From contig JABJNB010000020.1 of assembly GCA_018659145.1 (NCBI GenBank), positions 1-43,301 on the forward strand: a stretch of DNA of 43,301 nucleotides, read 5' to 3'. A model generated the notes under the pieces. The model was not told where the DNA came from, did no database searches, and worked only from the letters and a program-made list of their open reading frames with translations. The DNA comes from Rickettsiales bacterium (GTDB taxonomy: Bacteria; Pseudomonadota; Alphaproteobacteria; Rickettsiales; JABIRX01). Positions 1 through 5,690 of this stretch are shown piece after piece. The position numbers and the translations under genes were made by a program. Each line of letters starts with the position of its first letter. Positions within the stretch are counted from its first letter, which is position 1.

Positions 1-38
1 AAGAAATACAAACTTTAGCTATTGATCTCTTTCTCTAA

Positions 39-218
39 GCATACCTCGTTTTATTTCATCAAATTGATGTCTCAGATAGTTTGTTTGTAAAGCCTAAGGT
101 AATTTTTTATCTATCAAACATGGATATTGATGACACTGATGGAATATCAGATAAAAGTAACTTAAGTAGCATACTTAGTTACTTAGTTGATGTTGCTTAC
201 AATCAAAATAAGTTCTAA
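39..218 (+). other. Possible 3' remnant of an unrecognised gene
   Basis: An open stretch of about 59 codons runs from just after an in-frame stop at 36-38 to the TAA at 216-218. The only ATG is at 120, which would give a 32-residue peptide (start MDIDDTDGISDKSN). The composition looks protein-like, so this may be the tail of a gene whose body lies left of the window. No family was recognised. It may be chance coding in AT-rich DNA. Confidence 0.25.
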
Positions 219-239
219 TTTATACCAAAAGCTAAATCC

Positions 240-269
240 TTGACTCTCTTTCGCACATGGGAATATATA
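240..269 (+). promoter_or_regulatory. Candidate sigma-70-type promoter for the lipoprotein gene
   Basis: TTGACT at 240-245 and TATATA at 264-269 are separated by 18 bases, about 50 bases before the ATG at 318. The spacing and -35 match are good; the -10 match is moderate. In AT-rich DNA such pairs arise by chance, so this is a weak call. Confidence 0.3.
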
Positions 270-317
270 GTGCTGAGCTATTTTCTTAGCTAAATTTATT
301 AATATCTATGTATTATA

Positions 318-731
318 ATGATTCAAAAATTACTTTTAACAGTTTTTATTATTTTAACCTTATCAAACTGTACCCCCGCTAGGCTAGCAACACCAATTGA
401 ATCTAGTCTTGTCACTGAGAAAATTACAATCAAACGCCAGAATAAAATGATTTACCTTTTATTGCCGGAAATTTTTGGTTATGACAATCGAGATATGATT
501 ACTCTATCAAATGGGCAAGAAAAAATAATCAATGTTCCTATAGGTCAGCATGAATTTTTTGTTAGATCAAATCAAGCTGATAGACCATATAAGTTAGTAA
601 TGGATATTGAAAAAGGTAAAACTACATGCTTAATTACATATCCAGAAACAAAAAATCTAGTAGGAAAAATATTGCTTCCTCCTCTTTTTTGGACCTCTAA
701 TGCTTTTGTTTTAGAGCAAGCTGAATGTTAG
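318..731 (+). CDS. Small predicted lipoprotein of unknown function
   Basis: The 137-residue product starts with a lipoprotein signal: a short basic start (MIQK), a hydrophobic stretch to about residue 16, and a lipobox-like LSNC with the acceptor Cys at residue 18. The mature part is soluble, mixed alpha/beta in composition, with two further Cys residues (CLITY near residue 103 and the second-last residue). It has no family I can name. By family rule it would be anchored in a membrane facing the periplasm. It stands alone, about 180 bases before the next gene on the same strand. The ATG at 318 is the natural start because the signal peptide begins there. Confidence 0.65.
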   Translation: MIQKLLLTVFIILTLSNCTPARLATPIESSLVTEKITIKRQNKMIYLLLPEIFGYDNRDMITLSNGQEKIINVPIGQHEFFVRSNQADRPYKLVMDIEKGKTTCLITYPETKNLVGKILLPPLFWTSNAFVLEQAEC

Positions 732-830
732 GTTATCTATACCATTCCATTTATTCCCTTAACTATACAATAAGTAATTAAGTCTAAGATTGCAAAAATC
801 ACCCTATAAGCAGTCGCTATGCCCGCAAGA

Positions 831-1010
831 GTTGCAGAAAGCTCTTGTGTCTAATTATTACACTGATAGAAGGGTTTGCAAGTGTGAATGTTTATAGTGT
901 GAGTTGACCCCCTAGTGACGATATTTAAAAAAAAGATACAGAGTAAATTTGGTTTAAAGCGGGTGGTTTGGTTATTGTCTAAATTAAAAGCTTTGACCAT
1001 TTATCTTTGC
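831..1010 (+). repeat. Block A left repeat (partner 4264-4440)
   Basis: About 180 bases are repeated at 4264-4440 in the same orientation, roughly 90 percent identical by eye, with a net 3-base length difference just before the shared GTG. The repeat spans the upstream region and about the first 32 codons of the Sel1-like gene (GTG at 915). Identity stops abruptly near 1010, where the two blocks become unrelated. Confidence 0.85.
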
Positions 1011-2078
1011 AGCTACAGAACGATGAGTAATCCAAGAAGTTGGAAAGAGATTGTAGCTATCTTAATTATTGTGCCTGCGCTTTATTATGTAGGCATTGTC
1101 TATTATACTAATCTTAATAAATCTTGTGCTTATTCTGTTAATAAGGCTTTGAGGGATCCGGCTTATAGTGACGATATTCCTGGAAGATGGTTACATCTGG
1201 ATAAGTTATGTAGTGATTCAATCTCAGAAGAATTTGCAGCTAAAGAATTATATTCTTATTACAAAATGTTAAAATATTTTGATCAGAATATTTTGCCTGA
1301 AGATAAAGGCGATATGATCGATAAACCTGACTATTATAGCGAATTGTTTTTTGCAAATTTATATGGAGATAATAAATATGCCGAAGAATTAAAAGAGCTT
1401 GAAGACTCTATGAGTGACGAAGAATTAAGAGAAGCATTCTATATTGTAAGACAAGGTTACCTTTCAAATAAAACCAGCCATCAGGAAATATATGGATACT
1501 TCAAAATGAAAGACCATATGAATAAAAATGTCTTTGGCTCACAAGACCATATGTCATATCTAGCTGAGCATCATAAATATCTCTATTATGCTAATGTTCA
1601 TGGCGAGGGGGTATATTCAGAGGAACTAAAGGCATTTGAAAACTCTATGACGAGGGATGAGAAAATGGAGGCGTTTGGGGTGCTTGGGGTTATTCTTACT
1701 AATCCTGATTTTTTAAAATATACTAAAGCATTTGATTATGAGAAGGCTTTTGAATATACATACAAAGCCGCAAATTTAGGAGAGCCTGGATCACAACTGT
1801 CTATAGGATCATTTTATGCAACGGGTAAATTTGAAGGAGATTATCCTATGACACAAAATTTGATTTTAGCATATAAATGGGTATATCTATCAGCATATTT
1901 AGGTAGAGAAAGATCCAAACCAGGATTGGAAATAATCAAAAAAGCCATCATACATAGAAAAATCCCAGGTGGTATAGAACAAGGCCAAGCTCTAGCAGAT
2001 GAATGGCTAGAGCAGAACAAAGAGTGGTTAAAAACCAGAGATTTAAAGGATAGGAAAAGAGGTAAAAATGAGCTTTGA
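915..2078 (+). CDS. Sel1/TPR-like repeat protein with an N-terminal membrane segment
   Basis: The 387-residue protein has a basic amphipathic N-terminus, one membrane helix at about residues 44-63 (EIVAILIIVPALYYVGIVYY), then a helical solenoid. Two internal repeats of about 70 residues are visible, each pairing a YxYYKM/YGYFKM start with an AEELKELEDSM/SEELKAFENSM-type segment. Near the end is a Sel1-like unit: YEKAFEYTYKAANLGEPGS, then IGSFYATG, then AYKWVYLSAYLG. Sel1 proteins act as protein-protein scaffolds; the partner here is unknown. The start could be GTG 915 (shared with block B) or ATG 1023, just before the membrane helix; neither has a clear ribosome site. The 3' end overlaps the next gene by 11 bases, so translation is probably coupled. 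Confidence 0.7.
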   Translation: MTIFKKKIQSKFGLKRVVWLLSKLKALTIYLCSYRTMSNPRSWKEIVAILIIVPALYYVGIVYYTNLNKSCAYSVNKALRDPAYSDDIPGRWLHLDKLCSDSISEEFAAKELYSYYKMLKYFDQNILPEDKGDMIDKPDYYSELFFANLYGDNKYAEELKELEDSMSDEELREAFYIVRQGYLSNKTSHQEIYGYFKMKDHMNKNVFGSQDHMSYLAEHHKYLYYANVHGEGVYSEELKAFENSMTRDEKMEAFGVLGVILTNPDFLKYTKAFDYEKAFEYTYKAANLGEPGSQLSIGSFYATGKFEGDYPMTQNLILAYKWVYLSAYLGRERSKPGLEIIKKAIIHRKIPGGIEQGQALADEWLEQNKEWLKTRDLKDRKRGKNEL

Positions 2079-2150
2079 CAAATTTATTGAAAGAAGATTG
2101 GGAGTAAAAAAGTTAGGTGAGGATAAGTGGGAGATGAATTATATTTCTCC
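1962..2150 (+). repeat. Block A right repeat (partner 5231-5419)
   Basis: These 189 bases match 5231-5419 without gaps at over 90 percent identity by eye. They cover the last 39 codons of the Sel1-like gene and the first 28 or so codons of the small two-helix gene. Beyond the repeat the two small genes diverge quickly. Confidence 0.88.
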
Positions 2151-2418
2151 ATCCTTAAAGATATTTCATATATTAGGAATAAAAAACTTTGAAAAGAAAT
2201 TTATATTTTCAGATATTATAAAAAATCAAATAGTATCGGAGTTTAAATCATATTGTTTTTCTACAGGGATTCTTGGAGGAATAGCAGGTTACATTATCGC
2301 CAGAATAATAAATCACAATTTATCTATATGGGCAATATTCCCAATTCTGATTGTTGTAATTTTAGACATAAAAAAAGAGAGGATGTTGAACTCAAGAATA
2401 AACGAATTGGTTAAATAA
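2068..2418 (+). CDS. Small membrane protein, copy A (conserved N-terminus, two predicted helices)
   Basis: This 116-residue protein begins MSFDKFIERRLGVKKLGEDK. Its first 25 residues match the protein at 5337-5690 at 22 positions, while the rest is only loosely similar. Two hydrophobic segments lie at about residues 66-83 (STGILGGIAGYIIARII) and 87-101 (WAIFPILIVVILDI), suggesting a hairpin in the inner membrane with a conserved soluble N-terminal patch. It is preceded by GAGGT five bases before the ATG and overlaps the Sel1-like gene by 11 bases. The next gene starts 7 bases after its stop. I do not recognise the family. The coupled position and paired copies suggest an accessory or protective partner for nearby secreted proteins; this is inference only. 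Confidence 0.7.
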   Translation: MSFDKFIERRLGVKKLGEDKWEMNYISPSLKIFHILGIKNFEKKFIFSDIIKNQIVSEFKSYCFSTGILGGIAGYIIARIINHNLSIWAIFPILIVVILDIKKERMLNSRINELVK

Positions 2419-2425
2419 TTTTATT

Positions 2426-3400
2426 ATGAATCAAATTAGAGATGTGAATCATTCATTCATTAAAAGGCTTTCTATGTTTAAAATATATTTATCGAGCTTG
2501 CTTATCTGCCTTACCTTTACGAGTCAATTCGCGTATAGTAATAATTCTGATATATTTCCTGAAGCTACTAAGGAGGAAAAGAGGGAGGCTAAGGATAGGG
2601 AGTATCAGTCGATTTTAACTTCTAATATTAATATCAAACCTCAAGATAACCCTGACGCTAAATCTACAGATTATTTGGTTAAAACTAAAATCTACGATGT
2701 TACTTACATGGTTTATAGTCGCGAGTTTGCAGAGAGGTGGAAATATCCGACAGATAAGATTTATATTGATGATAAATTACCCAAGGAAATTAAAGCCATG
2801 GAAATATCGGTGATTACTGAGGGGAAAATTACCTGGCAATATCTTAAAGTACTTATGGATAATGATCTGGATATCGATATCCCAGATGAGTTAGATTATA
2901 ATATGCAGTTACTTGGAAGTATGGAGAAAATGAGATTTCCGAAAGCTACTGGTGAGACAAGGCCTTTGGATATTCAGGAGTTTCATGAAGATTATTATCG
3001 TGGTAGGGAATATGAATATAATATGAATTTTTTCTTAACTAATAATAGTAAAAAAGACATTGGCGGCAATATGGCACCTGTAGAATTTTCTAAACGTTAT
3101 TTTAAGGATTTAGATTATTATAAATTTCTGCTATCGGGTACAACAGGCAAATTCTTTGAAGAATTTAATCATAAGGCAGAGTTATGTTTTAAAAAGAAAG
3201 GTGGGACAAAATATAATGATATAAATACAGCTTGGAAAAAACATAATCCCGATGATTTCCATTGTTTTAAATTCTCCAAAAAATTAATCAAACAGGCGTT
3301 ACCTGTTTTAAAAGAAGTGAATAAAGGTGGCTACTTTGCTCCATATTGGTTTACCAATCCACCTAGGGGCGTAAAAATATTAAAAGAACGAAATTATTAA
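2426..3400 (+). CDS. Predicted secreted protein of unknown family
   Basis: The 324-residue product has a signal peptide best seen from the internal ATG at 2474 (MFKIYLSSLLICLTFTSQF, then AYS just before NNSDIF), so the true start may be 2474 rather than 2426. The mature part is hydrophilic, rich in Lys, Glu, Asp and Tyr, with no membrane segments and two Cys near the end (ELCFKK, DFHCFKF). No known fold or active site was recognised. It starts 7 bases after the small membrane protein gene and ends 19 bases before the lipase-like piece, so the genes probably form one transcript. The product is likely exported to the periplasm or beyond. Confidence 0.6.
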   Translation: MNQIRDVNHSFIKRLSMFKIYLSSLLICLTFTSQFAYSNNSDIFPEATKEEKREAKDREYQSILTSNINIKPQDNPDAKSTDYLVKTKIYDVTYMVYSREFAERWKYPTDKIYIDDKLPKEIKAMEISVITEGKITWQYLKVLMDNDLDIDIPDELDYNMQLLGSMEKMRFPKATGETRPLDIQEFHEDYYRGREYEYNMNFFLTNNSKKDIGGNMAPVEFSKRYFKDLDYYKFLLSGTTGKFFEEFNHKAELCFKKKGGTKYNDINTAWKKHNPDDFHCFKFSKKLIKQALPVLKEVNKGGYFAPYWFTNPPRGVKILKERNY

Positions 3401-3419
3401 TTTATTAAATTAGGTAAAA

Positions 3420-3845
3420 ATGAGTGCGAATCATCTAACCACAGAACAGGCAAGAGAATATCTTGTTGATGCTTTTTTAGCAAAGCAAAGTTATGAAGAT
3501 CTAAAAGTAGGAGATCTAATAGGTAATGAGCAAGTTGGTTATTGGGAAGTTTATGATAGGTCCAAGGCAAACTTTAATGGCTATACTGCTTATGCATTTA
3601 AAAATGAGACATTAGCACAGGCAGAAAATATCAGTGAAATCAAAATAGCCACTCGTGGTACAAACAGCTTGCTAGATATATTCATCCCTGATTTAGCAAT
3701 TGGGCTAGATATTGTGCCTAGCTTTCAGTTAAATAGTGCTCTTGAATTTACTAAATCTGTAGCGATACAAGCTGGCCTTGACAGTCCATCTCCGACCCCC
3801 TCATGGGAGATTGCAAGAGGTACGGGACTTCTTACTTCCCCCTAG
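3420..3845 (+). pseudogene. Broken lipase-like (alpha/beta hydrolase) gene piece
   Basis: The readable part resembles the N-terminal portion of class 3 lipase-like or Mbeg1-like hydrolases: a short helical start (LTTEQAREYLVDAFLAKQSY), a region with GYTAYAFKN, then a strand ending in IATRGT, the usual 'F/T-R-G-T' oxyanion-region motif, followed by NSLLDIFIPDLAIG. The family's catalytic core is not present. The sequence passes into a GC-rich repeat cluster and the locus looks broken, so it is treated as a fossil of a possible secreted effector. Its upstream motif AGGTAAAAATGAG is the same as that before both small membrane protein genes. Confidence 0.5.
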
Positions 3846-4249
3846 AGGGGAAGTCGGTGGTCCCTGCAATCGAGCTCCGGAAGTGCAAAGCACTCTCCGG
3901 CTCTCCCTCAAGGGGAGAGCAAGAAGGAAGAGGGAGGTCTCGGCTCCATCTCCACGCCCCCTCACGGGGGAAGTAAGATGTAGAGTGAAGGGCTGATTTA
4001 CAATCACCATTACCCCCCGAATCAAGAAGTGAAATGAGCGCTCTTACTTCCCCCTAGAGGGGAAGTCGGTGGTCGATGCAATCGAGCTCCGGAAGGGGGT
4101 AGTATGCAAAAGAGATCTAGGTATATTATTATCCTCTCCCAATTCCCTCTACAATCACATAATAATAACCTACCAAGGCCCCTCTCCGGAAGTGCTAAAG
4201 CCACTCTACGGCTCTCCCTCAAGGGGAGAGCAAGAAGGAGGGAGGGAGG
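3786..4249. repeat. GC-rich palindromic repeat cluster
   Basis: This gene-free stretch is far richer in G and C than its surroundings. It holds two reverse copies of a roughly 60-base element (3831-3882 and 4043-4103), with arms such as ACTTCCCC/GGGGAAGT and an end reading TCCGGAAGGGGGT. It also holds two copies of a second element (3892-3937 and 4202-4249) built on the palindrome CTCTCCC-TCAA-GGGAGAG. Further palindromic bits lie at about 3949-3979. Short open frames across it have repeat-like composition and are not called as genes. Confidence 0.8.
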
Positions 4250-4263
4250 ATATTCTTGTAAAA

Positions 4264-4440
4264 GTTGCAAAAAGCGCTTGTGTCTAATTATTACACTGGT
4301 AGAAGGGTTTGCAGGTGTGAATGTTTATGGTGTGAATTGACCTCGTGACGATATTTAAAGAGAAGATACAGAGTAAATTTGGTTTGAAGCAGGTGGTTTG
4401 GTTATTATCTAAATTAAAAGCTTTAGCCATTTATATTTGT
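4264..4440 (+). repeat. Block B left repeat (partner 831-1010)
   Basis: This is the second copy of the block A left repeat. It retains the GTG (4345) and about 32 codons of the Sel1-like N-terminus, with both silent and amino-acid changes, then runs into unrelated sequence. Confidence 0.85.
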
Positions 4441-4503
4441 CAAATCAAAGTTGAGATAAGCCATTTAGGTGGAGATAATTATTATGACCAGCAGGGTAGT
4501 TAA
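4345..4503 (+). pseudogene. N-terminal remnant of a Sel1-like gene
   Basis: A 52-codon frame from GTG 4345 starts MTIFKEKIQSKFGLKQVVWL and matches the first 32 or so residues of the protein at 915. It then continues into new sequence and stops at 4501-4503. The matching C-terminal end of the same gene lies at 5231-5347, so the middle of the gene has been replaced. It may still be translated as a short peptide; nothing shows a function. Confidence 0.6.
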
Positions 4504-5062
4504 TATTATGCAGAAGCGGTTAATAGATTTATATAATTTAGTATTTTTTAAAAATCCTAAAAGACCTTATTTGTTATGGTGGCAGGTAGCTTTGGTCTAT
4601 TTGCAATGGGTCGTTATAATTACGTGTATTCTTTTATTTTTTGATATAGATGTTGAGCAGCACAAAAGTCCTAAGGCTATATATATGGGGCTAGTATTTA
4701 TTGTACTATTTGGCTCCTATGCTGCTTTGGATCAAAAATTTAAAGAAATAAAGATAAGATTTTTATTCTTAAATGGTCTGATTATGAGTGGCAAAATTAC
4801 CAGGATCCAAAAGAGTAATATTCTCTCTAGGGCATTTTGCGAATTATTCACGGGAAGAATGCTAGGAATTACATATACTTACAACGATCAAAAGGCACAA
4901 ACCTTATTTTTCAAGAGAAAACTTAAAAAACATTTTCCTAATATTCAGGAAGGTATGAATATTAATATTTTAGTTTCAAAGAGTTATCCTAATTATTTTA
5001 TATGGGATTTTGATACAATATATTTCAACATTAACAAAAACTATAAGAAGTGCGAAAAATGA
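4484..5062 (+). CDS. Membrane protein of unknown function (two N-terminal helices)
   Basis: From ATG 4484 the protein has 192 residues; a GTG at 4469 would add five. ATG is preferred because GGTGGAG lies about eight bases upstream. Two membrane helices are clear, near residues 35-57 (LLWWQVALVYLQWVVIITCI) and 68-87 (AIYMGLVFIVLFGSYAAL). The following 100 residues are mainly strand-like and basic, with GKITRIQKSNIL and GITYTYNDQKAQ, resembling DUF3592-like small domains in layout, although I cannot confirm the family. It is the main cargo gene inside block B and overlaps the next short frame by ATGA. Confidence 0.6.
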   Translation: MTSRVVNIMQKRLIDLYNLVFFKNPKRPYLLWWQVALVYLQWVVIITCILLFFDIDVEQHKSPKAIYMGLVFIVLFGSYAALDQKFKEIKIRFLFLNGLIMSGKITRIQKSNILSRAFCELFTGRMLGITYTYNDQKAQTLFFKRKLKKHFPNIQEGMNINILVSKSYPNYFIWDFDTIYFNINKNYKKCEK

Positions 5063-5226
5063 CTATAGAAAATAATGATGTAACGAATACCAATAATTCC
5101 GATGATGTTTTAACTTGGTATACAATAGGAGTTGCTCCTATCACTGATACTATATCTGCTAGTTTATTAAATAATAAATATGCTATCCCTGTTAAGATAG
5201 TTGTTGAAGGGCCTGAATATACATAA
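5059..5226 (+). CDS. 55-residue protein or truncated gene start, unknown
   Basis: ATG 5059 overlaps the preceding stop (ATGA), which argues for real translation. The product (start MTIENNDVTNTNNSDDVLTW) has a polar N-terminus and a mixed middle, with no membrane segment. It ends five bases before the block B right repeat, so it may be the beginning of a longer gene cut by the recombination that made the block. No family was recognised. Confidence 0.45.
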   Translation: MTIENNDVTNTNNSDDVLTWYTIGVAPITDTISASLLNNKYAIPVKIVVEGPEYT

Positions 5227-5230
5227 AAAT

Positions 5231-5347
5231 ATCCCAAACGGCATAGAACAAGGCCAAGCTCTAGCAGATGAATGGCTAGAGCAGAACAAAGAGTGGTTAA
5301 AAACCAGAAATTTAAAGGATAGGAAAAGAGGTAAAAATGAGCTTTGA
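5231..5347 (+). pseudogene. C-terminal remnant of a Sel1-like gene
   Basis: This stretch encodes the same last 39 codons (up to DRKRGKNEL and stop) as the Sel1-like gene ending at 2078, and remains open in that frame. There is no start of its own, and it lies in a different frame from the 55-codon gene before it. It overlaps the next gene just as in block A. Confidence 0.7.
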
Positions 5348-5419
5348 CAGATTTATCGAAAGAAGATTGGGAATAAAAAAGTTAGACGAGGATAAGTGGG
5401 AAATGAATTATGTTCATCC
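5231..5419 (+). repeat. Block B right repeat (partner 1962-2150)
   Basis: The 189-base second copy carries the Sel1-like tail, the ribosome site GAGGT and the first codons of the small two-helix gene. The partner is identical in length, with scattered substitutions. Confidence 0.88.
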
Positions 5420-5690
5420 TTTGTTAGGAGGGCTAGGATTATTTGGTTTGAGGAAGTTTCATATCAAATATATTATATCATCTAAGCAAAAGAATTTAAT
5501 TAAGGAGAGTTTTCAAAACTTCATCATGACTTGCTCATTTCCTGGTGGAATTTTGGGATTTTCAATTAATAAATTATTTCAATATGAGTTCTCTTATTTG
5601 CTCTTTTTTTTAGCATTAGTACCTATGCTTTTTTGCATCATACTATCAATACTATACCATAAAAATATCAAACATATTATAAACAGATGA
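5337..5690 (+). CDS. Small membrane protein, copy B, coupled to the RTX gene
   Basis: The 117-residue protein begins MSFDRFIERRLGIKKLDEDK and is a paralogue of the protein at 2068-2418. The N-terminal 25 residues are nearly the same; the rest keeps only the layout. Hydrophobic stretches lie near residues 63-79 (MTCSFPGGILGFSI) and 84-107 (FSYLLFFLALVPMLFCIILS), suggesting two membrane helices. The stop overlaps the RTX gene start (ATGA at 5687-5690), so the two are probably translated together. This tight coupling suggests a role beside the RTX product, such as targeting or self-protection, which is inference. No named family was recognised. Confidence 0.7.
   Translation: MSFDRFIERRLGIKKLDEDKWEMNYVHPLLGGLGLFGLRKFHIKYIISSKQKNLIKESFQNFIMTCSFPGGILGFSINKLFQYEFSYLLFFLALVPMLFCIILSILYHKNIKHIINR

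Noticed and set aside
3778-4340. Several short open frames on both strands across the GC-rich cluster
   Set aside because: They overlap each other on both strands, have repeat-driven composition with Pro/Arg/Gly runs, and lack ribosome sites or known motifs. They follow from the low stop density of GC-rich repeats.
831-5690. Insertion sequence or transposon carrying the duplicated blocks
   Set aside because: No transposase, terminal inverted repeats or target duplications were seen at the block borders; the repeats lie within gene ends, which fits homologous recombination better.
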